Assembly: GCA_011037195.1 (NCBI GenBank) | Contig: JAAEAF010005017.1 | Span: forward strand, 1-64,000 | From: Triatoma infestans | Taxonomy: Eukaryota > Arthropoda > Insecta > Hemiptera > Reduviidae | Reading direction: 5' to 3' | Length of the DNA stretch: 64,000 nt | Shown: positions 45,601 through 58,000 of the stretch, piece by piece | Layout of the letters: each line of letters opens with the position of its first letter | How positions within the stretch are numbered: position 1 is the stretch's first letter | Notes under the pieces: model-generated | Databases searched by the model: none | Told to the model about the DNA's origin: nothing | The model's input: only the letters and a program-made list of their open reading frames with translations | Translations under genes and position numbers: made by a program

Positions 45601-47117
45601 TGATAAGACTCCTCAGACGGCCTACCTAGGCCAATGAGTCTGTCTTTATGCATTTACAAGTTAAGTTTTTGTAATCTTATAAAAATTATTAATAAAGACT
45701 TATCTATCTATCTTATTACTAATTTAGTGTCCAATTACCAATTTATTTATAAATATTGATTGAATTACCTGTCAGAGGCATTGGTGCAAGTATTGCTGCA
45801 TTGTTAACCAACACGCTGATCGGTCCAAGATCTGCTAGTATTGCTTTTATGGTCAAAGCTATTTCCTTTTCATCAGTGATGTCGCATTGGTAAATTTTCA
45901 AAATTCCTTTACAATGTTGAATGCATTCTTGTTGAAGTAACTAATCCATCATTAAACAACTATTTACAAATATTTTTTAGACAATATTAAAAGTAATTAT
46001 TGATGTAATATAAAATGTATAGGTGATTATTAATGACAATGGATTTTGTCATTTTGTATATAATATGTATTTGTGTATAAACAGCAGTTGCCGTTAGTCT
46101 ATGCATTACTGCGCACATTATGTTTTTTTTGTCATAATTTGTCTTGTTAAGTGACAGCACAATGGATGTGGTGGTTGGTTCCGCAGAGTTGGACAGCATC
46201 AGAGACATTTTCCGTGATAGCCTGCTTCTTTTTGTGGTCATCATTGTGTTGCATGCGCCCATCATCAGGATGTTTTTGTTAAACAGTGTAATAACATAAA
46301 CTTGCACAGAGCAAATACAGTTGATACAATGGATTTTTAAAAAAATCTTTGCTATGACGGAATTAGGTTAAGAGGGGTATTGCTGCCTGAATGGGAAAAC
46401 ACATGTTCGGTCCTTTAGTGACGTTGTTCCCTTTTCAAATGGAAACATCAATGAGTGGGGCTTTATAACTTAAACTATGTTTTATGAAGGAGATTTTACT
46501 TTGATAATTATTTACCCCTACCATCTTATTATTTCTATTTATTAATTTATAACAGAGCGAAATAACGCGCAAGTGTCAGCCGTCGGTCATTATGGAATAG
46601 TTGCTGATAAGAAATAATAGAATTCGAGCTGAATGGTCATAAGCGACAGCAGAATTGCTTATCATGACCAATTGTTTGATTTCTACCACTAAATTTGCGA
46701 AAGTGGGGAATAAATCAGTTGTCCAGATCAAAAATTTTTAGCCAGAGGCTGGGACAGCAATCTTTTACTTTTACGTCGTAAAACGAACAAAGCAACTGGC
46801 AAGGGTGTCGAACCCAATATTATGAGTATCAGAGATCACGCTATTAACGATAATAACGTTACTAGTTCCTTCTTAACTAAAATGGATTTCATTTTTTTGC
46901 AATGATATTTTGATAATTTTTGGTAGATTATTAAAAAAAATCTCTTTTGTGACCCAATTACTTAATAATCAATAGCATTATTTACCTTTAACCTATCATA
47001 TCTCCTGGCCAATGCTGCTACTTTCATACCATGTCTTGCTAGTTCATTGGTCACAGCATATCCTATCCCTGAACTAGCTCCAGTTACAACAGCCACTCGG
47101 CCTGTCCAACGTTCCAT
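42648..47117 (-). CDS. SDR gene D, farnesol dehydrogenase-like (complete)
   Basis: A classical SDR of 254 aa. Exons (minus strand) are 47117-46986, 45940-45769 (172 bp, one codon longer than in B/C), 44670-44541, 44445-44316, 44235-44095 and 42707-42648, ending in TAA. Landmarks are [19 protein letters not shown] (12-19), ALARR (35-39), NNAAI (from 90), Asn115, Ser145 (split codon AG|C), YCASK (160-164), SISPGFVKTEM and ISEMTVQPVGETIM. Exon 5 is 47 codons. Exon 3 (DTSQGSCRKLYETNVIGLVT) is most like gene E's, placing D and E together. Intron 5 holds the 43-kb coding repeat and a fold-back arm; intron 2 holds a LINE 3' end. All splice sites and the frame look functional. Confidence 0.92.
42868..42985 (-). 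repeat. Arm of second fold-back family
   Basis: The minus strand reads CGAAGAGGCTCATTGCAAC, ATGGGCGAAACGTCGG, CGCGGTCTCAACCCGG, AACTCAAGTGTTT. The same order occurs in both arms of the inverted repeat at 62.26-62.54 kb. It abuts the coding repeat at 42.98 kb. Confidence 0.6.
42981..43835 (+). pseudogene. Unidentified coding repeat, copy 1
   Basis: A 92-codon frame (42981-43259) begins MSICDDLSCFIVNTMYLMCA and contains KKKRMSPIPALKIINQNKSW and WFTLNELLNKCEH. Further short frames follow: MDPITDWLCYYIKKLDKSL at 43453 and DEFPIALYMDALNECQLSTE at about 43694-43754. A second, more decayed copy at 60.93-61.32 kb keeps the same reading frame at the start (M.ICD.L.CF.VNTM, CAND.NN) and the later ASEL words. 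The protein family is not recognised. It is probably the product of an undescribed mobile element or an endogenised gene, because it is repeated and dead. Confidence 0.45.
45330..45722 (+). mobile_element. LINE 3' end with (ATCT)n tail
   Basis: A 43-codon frame from 45351 (MEIFKTANISKENMLEFLNG, then WSMLVKYCKIAYDLRNNLL) looks like the extreme C-terminus of a LINE RT protein. A 3' UTR (CCTCAGACGGCCTACCTAGG) and AATAAAGACTTATCTATCTATC follow. Lies antisense in gene D intron 2. Confidence 0.6.
46130..46330 (-). mobile_element. Single fold-back arm with broken hammerhead core
   Basis: Minus strand: stem I CATC and core CTGATGA are intact (46272-46262). The GAAACCGGTC part is replaced by AACACAA (about 46236-46250), although GATGACCAC follows. 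Downstream GGAAAATGTCTCTGATGCTG and GCGGAACCAACCACCAC match the 15-kb element. Confidence 0.65.
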
Positions 47118-47770
47118 TGTCTACTGTGACCTTTCTCTACTACACTGCAATCAATACCCCTTTATTTCGTGCATGAAATTACATATTCTGTTTTTTTTTT
47201 CCTCTTCCCACGTTTTGTTTTATTTTTTGTAACAATAAACAAGCTGACAAAAAGTTATGTGGTGGAAAATAAGAAGGAAAATTACTAGAACAATAGAATT
47301 AATATTGTATAACTCTCTAGGAATTAAAATGTTGGCTTTTTATAATTGATCAAACAGTTGAAGGTTTTGACGTTGATTTAAGGGTGATTGTTGCTTAGTC
47401 ATTCTGTTTGTATGGAGTTTTTAAATTAATGTATAAAGAGAAAAAAAAGCAAAGAAACTCGACTTACAATTTTAGATAACTATTAAAGAATCAAAATATA
47501 ACTATTTCGTTGTTATGGTTGGGTGCGCAGAGCTTCCTATTACGCCAACCACTTCAACGAAAACAAAGACAAACCTGATGACATCTCGACACATTGATAC
47601 CTAGACCCAGGACACAAAAAGACGAGGACCGGACATACTTGAACAACTCGAAATATAATACGTAAGACACAAAACTTATTAAACGAACAAACAAAATTCG
47701 CTAGTGAACGAATCTCTATTCAACATCTTCTTCCACAATAACAAACGCAATAAACAATACAAAAAAAAAA
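47118..47770. other. Gene D upstream region, no gene
   Basis: It contains a possible leader (TCTACTGTGACCTTTCTC on the plus strand) and AT-rich sequence. The conserved block of A, B and C is not recognisable here, so gene D may be controlled differently. Confidence 0.4.
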
Positions 47771-47771
47771 A

Positions 47772-48690
47772 AAAATCTGGTGTGAAACACTCACACAACT
47801 TTCTCTTACTCCAGTTCTCAAAATTATAATTGACAAATTTTATAGTTAGTGTACCAAATTTAATGAAATTCGTCGAAAACTGAAGCAACTGTGTAAAAGC
47901 GCACTTCCGGTTTACTAATTTTGTTGAAACTAGGAATTTTGGCCATCTATTTATTTCTAATTCATTTTGTTTGGATGATAGAATTGTATAATCACCTATG
48001 ATAGCGCTTTAGAGAAAAACATAACCCCCCCTCCGCAAAAGTGCCCTTAAATGAATTTTCCCAGAGAAATGTTTTAAATAAAAGTTGTACATCTTTGTAT
48101 GTGTAGTATATATAGGAAGTTTTAAGAAAATCGTCGTAGCCATTTTTGAGAAAATCGCGAAAAAGTGAAAAAAATCATTTAGTAAAATGGTGAAATGGTA
48201 CTTCCGGTCTTCCGATGTTTTTCAAACTCAGAATTTCAACAACATATTTAATTCTAATTAACATTATTTAGATGACAGAATTGTCTAATTAACTGAAACA
48301 GCACTTTAGAGGAAACCGTAACCCCACCCCTCACCCAAAAGTACCATTAATTTTTGCCGGGAAATCATTCAAATAAAAGTTGCAGCTCTTTGTATGTGTA
48401 GTTGATGTACTAAGTTTCAAGAAAATCGTTGGAGCAATTTCTGAGAAAATTGCAAAAATGTAGAATTTACTAACTAGTAAAGTGGTTTTTCTGGTTGGGG
48501 AATTTCGACAGATAACGTCATGGCGATCCCACGGTTTTTCGTTTTAGGCTAAGCTGTTCACATACATACACACACAGAGCATTTTCTAAAAACCACTTTT
48601 TTGGACTCAGGGGAGCTCAAACCGGATATTTCCAGTGAAAACTTGATATCGAAAATTTGACACGACTACAATACTTCCTCTTACTATGAG
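47772..48690 (+). repeat. Dispersed repeat, complete copy
   Basis: Starts CTGGTGTGAAACACTCACAC (47777) and ends CAATACTTCCTCTTACTATG (48671-48690). Internal monomers as at 38.5 kb. Sits upstream of gene D. Confidence 0.8.
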
Positions 48691-48699
48691 CTGACAAAA

Positions 48700-49305
48700 T
48701 CAAACAGCTGTTAGGTTTGTATAAGCGTAATTGTTGTATGTGACATGTGAATTATATAATCACGTGAAGGTCAAACAACAGGTTTAATTGTTTAGCAATA
48801 TATTTATGTATACTATCTTACGACCATTCATTTCTGTCAATTAACGGTTTTAATCGTAATTAAAATAATATTTAAATATTAGATGATAATAAAGACAACA
48901 CAACAATACTCGTTTCACATGCTCTATATTTCACAAGTAGGAAGAACAAGAAAGTTACAAAATAAACTAGCTGCCACTGCCAACAGCGGCCAACATGGTA
49001 ACTACTCAACTTTACTATATATTATTTCCTTAACAATTTCATTTGTATTATTAATTATTCCACAGTAGTCAGCAAATGACGCAGTGGTCATTCGTGATTA
49101 AATATTGCTGCTATATTCAAAGAACAATTAAAAATAATAACCTAGTACGGGAAATTGATTAGTAATGTAAATTTCTTCCGAAACGTATTTTCAGTCGCAT
49201 ATCTCCTCTTACTGATGTTTTTAAAGGAACGATAGTACAATGTCTTTTAAAAATGAATACACCATATGGCCTTAGTCAGGTAGAGAACCCTTTCCAATCA
49301 GACAA
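48700..49305. other. No gene seen
   Basis: AT-rich intergenic DNA. A 61-codon frame at 48883 has no recognisable domain. Confidence 0.5.
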
Positions 49306-49309
49306 AACA

Positions 49310-49440
49310 CTTCCAAACAGTGTATAAACTGATTTTGCTCTGTGCAAGTCTGTTTTATAAAGACATCCTGATGATGGGCGGACGCCCGAAACCGGACAAT
49401 AACCATAAAATGAAGCAGGCTATCACGGAAAATATCTCCA
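49310..49440 (+). mobile_element. Single fold-back arm, hammerhead-like
   Basis: Positions 49363-49404 read ACATC, CTGATGA, stem GGGC-GGAC-GCCC, GAAA, CCGGAC, AATAACC. The core and stem II are intact. The cleavage triplet GUC has become GAC, and the stem I partner GATG has become AATA, so this copy is probably dead. Confidence 0.65.
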
Positions 49441-49804
49441 TGAATCATTCCTTTAATGAATAAAGAAAACTTAACTTAAATAATTAATATAATTTTTCTT
49501 AATAATAAAACTATTTATCATGTCCCTTGTTATAATCAATATTAATAAAATTGTGAATATTAACAATTTGTATTAATCATTTGCCGATCATATTCTTCCC
49601 CTTTGTCCGTTTGTACTACAGTCCTGTGAAATACGCAACGTTTTCTCATAATAATGCAGGATAGGGTGGGAGGGGTGTGTAAACACGTATTCTACGTATG
49701 ATGCAACAGCATTATGACAGATAATGTTTAAATTTTTTTAATTATGTTGTATCACAAACACCCACACCTCACCACTGACACTGACACACACCCACAAAAT
49801 ATTC

Positions 49805-49940
49805 TGTATATACATCAGAGATATTTTCCACGATAGCCTGCTTCTTTTCGTGGTCATCGACCGGTTTCGAGTGTTTTCCATTATCAGTTGTCAAAACAGT
49901 GTGATAAGATAGACTTGCGAAGAGCAGCGTAAATTTAGTT
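49805..49940 (-). mobile_element. Single fold-back arm, hammerhead-like
   Basis: Minus strand 49893-49852: CAA, CTGATAA (one core change), a weak stem II, CGAAACCGGTC, GATGACCAC. Downstream AAGCAGGCTATCGTGGAAAA matches the family. Confidence 0.6.
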
Positions 49941-50560
49941 GATAAGCTACTTTTTAAAGTGCCTTGTTGAGGCCTAACTAGGTTAAGAGGGGGTTCTGAT
50001 ACCTAGGTAATAACTTATTCTTTGCATGATGCAACTGCCATATGACAGACAGATACCGTTTAAATTTTTTATTTTAATTTTTTTAAATTTACAATGGAAC
50101 TCAAATAATTAATTGTTTTTTAGAGAAAACGCAGTTCATCATAAAACTAAAATGTTCTCAGCAAAAATATTAAAAATGACCTCCAAACTTTTAAAATATT
50201 CATCTGTATGTCATATGTTACATGTTCATCTCTATAGGTGGCAGTGTTGTTACATCACAAAAACTGATCTAACCTTGAATAAATTATTGTCAAACTAACG
50301 GCTATACAATTGTGAATTTATTCTTGTCTAAATTTACTAATGTTGAAACTATTTTCATTTTTTATAATTTGATAGTGCATAAGAATTTTTAATTATTATT
50401 TTTTTTTTTTTTTAGTTAAATAATATTGATTGATAAAATTATTCAATTAAATAAAACTTGGATAAAAAATAACATCACAGCCCTATTATCATTTGAGGGG
50501 TAGAGCTCTTGACGTACTTCATTATAAGATGCAGAGATAGAGATAAAAATATAACGTTTA
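49940..50560. other. No gene seen
   Basis: AT-rich intergenic DNA. The 61-codon frame at 50113 has no family resemblance. Confidence 0.5.
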
Positions 50561-50965
50561 TATCTGTACATTTTGCATTCCGAGTTTCAAGAAAAACTTT
50601 ATAGTCGTTTTTGAGATAATACCAAAAAAAAAACCTCAAAAATCTATTCTGCACTGGCGTATTTGCTGTTAAGCGATTCCCTTCAAATTTAGAATTCTAA
50701 AAATATTTCTAATGTATATTATCTAATATTATATAGATGGTACAACTATACATTCTAGTGAAGTGGTACTTTAGAGAAAAGCTTAACGCTAGAACTTAAA
50801 TTGTTTCACCAGCACTAAAAAAAAAAATTAAAAAATCCTGGAAAAATGCTTCAAGTAAAAGTGATAGGCATTTATATGTGTAGATATTATACGAAGTTTA
50901 AAGAAAATGGTTGGAGCCATTTTGGAAATAATCGCAAAAACATTTTGATGGATTTCGACCAAACA
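50560..50965 (+). repeat. Dispersed repeat fragment
   Basis: Partial internal monomers (GAGTTTCAAGAAAAACTTTA, AAATGGTTGGAGCCATTTTG). The reading frame at 50846 is the translated repeat. Confidence 0.65.
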
Positions 50966-51164
50966 TTTCATAATACCAAGGTTGAGCTGCCAGCAAACCT
51001 TGTGTTTGTTTTTGATATGTCCTCTAAGGTAAAAATCTTAAATGAAACAATTGCAAGTATTCCTTGTACTGTATCTATCAAATTCCAATTAAAAACATCT
51101 TTTTTTGTCAAATATAGAGTTTGCATAACACATGCTGTTATTCATATTGTGTCTCGTCACCCCT

Positions 51165-51320
51165 CACGCTCGGACTAGTGGTGGCGCACTCGTCTAGAGA
51201 ATATCGTTCGATTGCTGTAAGGGCAAAGTCTGTGTTGATCCATCATCGTGAAAAAAAGTGGGAAGCTACCTAGGCAGCGAAGGCCAGAACTAAACGGCAA
51301 GGCTTACCAAATGTCTCCCA
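51165..51320 (+). mobile_element. Old tRNA-derived SINE fragment
   Basis: A-box-like GGACTAGTGGTGGCGCAC and B-box-like GTTCGATTGCTG with correct spacing, then a short body ending near AATAAAAATCG. Diverged; no target duplication seen. Confidence 0.4.
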
Positions 51321-52569
51321 ATAAAAATCGCCATCTGGTTTGCTTTTGGCCCTTCATGAGCTGTTGAGTTTTAGATATTGTTTTTTTAATTACGTTGCGT
51401 CAATATTAGAATTAGTGCTAAAGTCTCATGGTCAGAGCTATGCAGAACTATTTAAACTGAATTTCCAAAAAATGGTTCAAATAAAGCTTTTATACTATTA
51501 TAAAGTGTTACATGAATGGAGTGTTTTTTTTTTGTTATTATATCGAAAACTTAATGGAAAGCGTCTGAACTGTTGTAAAGAAAATTGCGGAAAACTGGCA
51601 AAAGATTCTGGTTTACGGATTTTCACTGAAACTTTAATGTCGGTAATGTATCTTAATTAGATCAACAAAGTTTAGGCCAACAGATCGTCATGTTTGAATT
51701 ATCTGGGATTTATTTTTGTTTTATTGGTTTTTAATTAAGCTGACATATAATTGCATCAAAAAATTGCCAAAAAGTGTAAATTGCCAATAAGTATTATCTA
51801 TATAATTTCACTATATTGGATAAAATTAAAATATAGGAGAAAGAGTTTACGAGGATATAGCTTAAGAATTATTGATATTAAACACGCAGGTCCGCCCACT
51901 ATTGTATAGAGATTAACTTATTACGTTCACTAAGACTTAAACCTATTGTCTGTGCTTTGAGAGGATTCAGAATCTAAAGCGAGACGGATGCATATAATAT
52001 AATAAGGGAAGATATGGAGAGAACTGACGTGTAGGTAACTGTTTCACAAATATGTAACAATATGATGAAATAATGATCAAAGTGAAAAATGTAAAATAAA
52101 TTGAAGCTCCACTTTTAAAGCGTTTTATTGTAAATTATAAATTTATTTGCATATAAACTTCTGATATTCACAGTAGTTTGTTTCATCTTTCAGGCATTGT
52201 CATGCTAAACACAATGAAAAATCTGTAGTGCATTCGTCTAAAACTGGACATAAAATAAATTTTGAGAGTCCAAATAAACAATTATTCTGAATTGTTAAAG
52301 GAACTGAAGAAATTGAGAAAGGCAGAAGAAAACTGAAGGAACAGAGATGATGGACTCCTTTTAAGCAGAATAAGGTTGCACCTGCTTTGAGGAAAAAAGA
52401 AGAAAAAGGTGAAGAAAGAGAAAATAACGGTTGTCAAAACCAGGCTGTTATTTTGGCAATAAGAATATCAGACTTGAACCTCATCATCGAACATCAAAAT
52501 AACTTTCCACATCAGATGGGAACGGAAAATTAAAAAAAGCTGCGCCGACTATTTACAGCCAATCACGCA

Positions 52570-53335
52570 CATGAAGAAGAGAAAAGTGAGGCTTTTTTTT
52601 ACTTTGTTAATAGCTCAGCCAAGTATACTGTAAGTGTTGGTCTAGTAATTAAGACAACAACTACCCAAAAATAGTCTACTGCAACATGAATGAATTGTCG
52701 GTTTATACCAATTCATCGAGGCAGTCTCTCTGCCTGATGTCCTAGTGTTTTGCAATATTTTATCTTATTTAACTCATTTTATATTGCCAAGAAACTTCAA
52801 GTACAAAATAATCTTTCAATTGCTCATCTATCCGATTGTCAAAATTTCTCCACTAGCAAAATAATAGCCATAACTGCACTTTTAGTTTTACTGCATTCTG
52901 GTGCCATTGTATCTGATGCTAAATTTAGAACTTATCTATGAAACCAATTTTTTCCTACGTCATGATTTCACCTATTAAGCCATTCTAAGCGCAGTATTAA
53001 AAGGCTGCGCTGGCGACTGATGGTATTCGTTTTGTTGGAGGGGCAGGTGAGAACAATCTCGAATGCAAATAACATCATTCCCCCCTCAATAGCTCAACGG
53101 AGCTTAATATAAGTGTTAGTCTAATAACTGGGTCAACAATTACCCTAACGTAGCCTATTGATGAATTGTCATTTGTACCGCTTAATGAGGCAGTGTCCTT
53201 GATGTTTTGCAAGATTTTATTTTCTGTATTATATATGCATTTTATACTGCCAGATATTTTAAAGTATAAAATAATCTTTTAAATGCTCATCTATCCGGTT
53301 ATCAAAATTGCGAAAAATAGAAAATCTTAACAAAG
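52570..53335. repeat. Two diverged direct copies, about 480 bp apart
   Basis: 52608-52860 and 53086-53330 share TAATAGCTCA/CAATAGCTCA, GTGTTGGTCTAGTAATT, CAATATTTTAT, TACAAAATAATCTTTCAA and TGCTCATCTATCCG. No coding evidence. Confidence 0.6.
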
Positions 53336-53609
53336 TAAGAATTTGCAACAATATAATACGCACTATTAGATTTATTTTGCCAGTTTGATAATGTTAAATT
53401 TAGTTAGAGTTTTCCTCACACTGTTAAAGTTGGCTGATGTAAGTTTTAGCATTTGTTAATTTATTTATAAATGGTAGGTATTAATCAAGAAAGTACAGAA
53501 ACGTGTTTCCATCGCTCCAATTTCTATAATTCTTCAATTATAATGTACGTTCACTAAGTAGTATACATTTTTTACTATTGACTTGAATTGAATGGTAAAT
53601 ATCTTTGGT

Positions 53610-54986
53610 TTATTCCTTTACAAAAGCTCCCCGAATGCCACCAGTCGGTTCGATAGTTAATTCTGACACCTACAAATTAAACAAATTGTATTAATTATTA
53701 TTTAATTAATATATTAATAAGTTTTTATTATATATATATTTACATTTATATTGGCTTTTACACTAAGCGCGAAAACTATTCCTTCAACAATATCTTCTGG
53801 TTTTAGTTGTGGCCATTGTCCTCTAATAGGATAATGATCAATCATTTCTGTCAGGACCAAACCAGGACTAATGCTCTGAACACAGAAAAAATAATAATTA
53901 TCAGTTTCTACTTTATAATCATTATAGAAAAAAAATAAAAATTAGATTCACTCATAAATTTATTTACTTACCGTTATTCTGATATTAGATTTTAAACATG
54001 CAAGTTCATTTTTTAATGATTCTGTGAGCACAGTGACCATATTCTTAGATGCGCAATAATTTCCAATTCCAGGTGCATGTAATTTACTATGTCCACAAAT
54101 ACTGTAATTTTAAAAAAGTAATTTATTACAGCCTATCATATAAAACATAGATCTATATGAAACACTAGATATGACTTTTACTTCTATTATAAATTATTTT
54201 TAATTAATGAAGGTTCTTCTACATTTATGTTCATCTTCCCAAAACAAAATACTTTTTTAATTTCACTTACTGCTTTAAGAGAGCGGAAATTGCGATCGTT
54301 TGAATCATGTTTTGAAATCCTATGAAGAAAAAGCTGATGAAGCGACTTTCTCTTATTTTGATATTTTATTGCCAAAAGAAAAGCGAAAAAAAGCTACTTA
54401 TTGGCAAGGTCAAGTTACAGAGTTCACAAAATTGTCAAGACAAAAACTTAATTTTAAAATATTCATGTATTTTATACACCGGGTGAGCTAATAATATTTT
54501 TTTAACATTATTTTTGTAACACTTGAAAGTATTACTTTTTTAATATTCTCTGGTAAATAGTTGTAAAAAGAGATGGACAAACTATGGAAGCTGGTACGAA
54601 CTTTTGTCAACCTGTTTCTATTCTGGACAAGATTATTACATGTTTTTTGGTGAAATGATCATGAACTTGCGAAAAACATAGAAATTGTCCTTTATTGCAC
54701 TTTATGTAGACGACGCATTCAAAAATAAATGTGACTGGCACTGTCCTTATGTTCAAAATCTTAAACAAAGAACGACTAGATACTTTCATTCTACACTCTA
54801 AGTGACTCTAATTGTTTTGTAACCTAAATATTTTTTTACATTCTGCAGCGTTATCCCAAAATTATAGCACTATAGCACAAATGGCTATTGTAGGGGATTT
54901 GGTAAACCCCGGTGAACCCCCACCCTCATCCACTCTAGCGGAGAGAAACAGCCCCTCTCGCACAGAGAGGAGAGGCTCGGCCAGTG

Positions 54987-55019
<33 letters not shown>

Positions 55020-58000
55020 CAGTCAAAGATCATCTGTTAAATTCAGTTTTACATATCAGACATCATTCTGTTGATTTACACATATCATTTTAGCCACGTC
55101 AGTCTGTCAGTTCAGTTCTAAACTCTACAGTGTAAAGTCCTTGGCAGTCAGTCATATACATATATATCAATTATATATCTTAACCAAATCTTAAGGTTTA
55201 TTTATCACTCATCAAGCAATAACCAACATCTCCTCACAACACCCTTACAATATGAACATAAGCAAAAATATGCCTATTTTAAAGCTTTCAAGTCAACCTG
55301 ATGTATATTGCAATGATTACGGTTCTAAATGATGAAGATTCTCTAAGTTTCCAATTTTCGCCAAATATTTAGCCGGGCTTGGCATTACTATAGAGTCAAA
55401 GATGATGAGGATTACAGTTGTTTACTTCAATGGACTACCGGACGTAAATTTTATAGCACCCAAAGCCCTCTGTCCAAAAAACTTTAGGCAGCTTATAATA
55501 ACAGCCGTTTAAATTTTTGACTAACGCACTTCTGATAATTTATTTTTTTTCAAATTTGTAATTCCAGCAATGCTTTCAATATCGCTTAATATATTAACAT
55601 GGATAAAAAAAAAACTTTCTGAAATGGTACTTTAGAAGAAAGCTTACTTTGCTAATCCCTCAGATTACAAAACTCTATTATATCTCGTACTAGTTTCGGG
55701 AATCAACTTCCCATTTTCAGTCAATGTAATTATCAGCCAATATAACTTAAAATATCTGATATACATATATGTGCGCGTGCGCGCGTCTGGGTGTATACAT
55801 AATGTGTAATCCTAACTAGTTAAGTAAGGAAGATTCGGGAATGCTTGGGGAGGAATGTATAGGTATAGGTTAAACGCCAACGTTCAATGAAGTTATAGCA
55901 AATCAAAACTATTTATAATCAGGCATTAAAATATCAGTTTAACAAAACTGTCCATTGCATGAATACCTACTACGTAAAGAAATGGAAATAGTGGCTGGCT
56001 ACTCCTCCTCATTGAAAAGAATCTATCGAGTTTACTCCATTTTTTTGTGTGTTAATCACATTATGAATAGGGCAAACAGCTAGATTATATCGATAAACAG
56101 ACATAAAATTTAGTAAGACTGCGGATTATTATTTTTATTTTTGGAGTGGAGGCGCATCAACTGCTGTGGTTATTAGCGCCCCCAATCATTATTTGCTTTC
56201 TCATACTATGGCCGCTCGATTGGGGAACCGCAGATTATAATTTTATTATTTAAATATATCTATTCTGTATCATTACACTAGCTCTTACCCGCGACTTCGT
56301 GAAATTCCACTACGCTTTCTAGATGTTTCTAAAAGTTTCTAGTTACGAATTTAAATATCTGTAAAATTATTAAAACAAGCAAAATATTGGCTGTCTGGAG
56401 CCAACGGTCAAACTAACTTTAACTAACTATTACTTATATGTTAAATTATTAACTTCACCTTCTTTCACTCGCATGTTATATTATATTTTACGAAACAAAT
56501 TTGGACACCTCCTTCACCACCTTAGGGAATGTATTTCGAATAATTCTTTCATAGTGAGTTTCTACGTCACAAAAGGCACATACTATACAAATTTTATGTT
56601 TTTAGCTTTAGTAGTTGCGGCTCTGGGTCAGTTAGTTAGTCCGGACATTTCTCTTTATACATAATTATGCATGTAAAAGTGAATGTTTCCTTTTCACTTT
56701 TGCCGCTTGGGTGCGCGCGTGTAAGCAACATGTTTTATAGTGAGTATAGTTTTATATACAAAGTAGCCATCATTTTCTGGAGTTTTAATTATTCTTTGTT
56801 ATTTCAACCAGTATTGTATTTACTATAAAAACCGACTTTTTTTTTTTAAGGTAATTTTATTTTAATAACTTAAACACATTCTGCATTTTATTTATAATAT
56901 TTATGTGTTAATTGGTATTCAAAAGAAAATTTTTGTTTAAGGATCAATCGGTCTATAGTTATTAAGGAAACCAACCTTCCCACATTATAAATCGGAAATC
57001 CCATTTTTATAGTCAATACAATACTGGATGAAATAACAAAGAATAATTAAAACTTCAGAAATGATGGCCACATGTACGCACGCACCCAAGCGACAAAAAT
57101 GAAAAAGAAACATTGACATTTTCATGTATAGATAGATAGATAGACAAAATATAATAAAGTGATTTGAGATTGATTTTAAGATAAATATGAATTCATCATA
57201 ATACAAATTTTAAGATACGTATAGAGTTTAACAAAAAGGGATGGCCCTAACTCTTTAGTCTTTTATTATGTTCATTAACTTCGTATGTGTATGAGATGGA
57301 GGTCCATGGCTGAAAAATAGGGCAACGCAAGCAATTACCAGCAACGGCAAACTATATTACAACCAGCATCAGTACACATCTATGGCATTGTCTATCCTCA
57401 ATTCCACCATACACTGACTAGTTCAATTCTATAAAAATGATATATATTTCTCAGACGGATAAAAGAAGAATCTGCTGAGTGGGCATTCGTCAACCACCCC
57501 TAGCAAACACGACATTAGCCGACTAGCAGAGCTAAAAAGACGGCCGATCAATTCCGCTCTCTCTTTCCTTCACTCAAATTATTCCCTATACTAGACTGCA
57601 TTCGACTCATTCTACCTTCACCTCAGTGTGGTGTGTGTCAACCATATATTTTAAAAATAAAAAAAAAAACATTTTCTCAGTTTTTCAAAATTCCCTTGAA
57701 TAAGGTTTAAACGATTTTTTTTAAACTTGCAGATTAATTCTACACAAAACTTATATATCACATTTCTGGAGAAAAATTCTCCTGGAAAACTAAGAATTTT
57801 TTTTTTTCGTTTCTGGGTGAGCTGCATCCTTCTAAAGCGCTAAATATGTACAATGTACGATTCTACCACTTACAATTGGTTCAACCACTTAATTGCATTG
57901 CAAGAAATATAGGGTTGATAAAAAAATTAGTGTGACTTTACAGTTTAAGTTTCTAAGTTTTTTAGAATTTTTTCGAAAACCGAGAATGATTTTTCTTGAA

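Noticed and set aside
54300..54491. A 63-codon plus-strand frame (SYEEKADEATFSYFDILLPK) in gene E intron 3
   Set aside because: No domain recognised, no second copy and no splice context; treated as chance or unknown debris.
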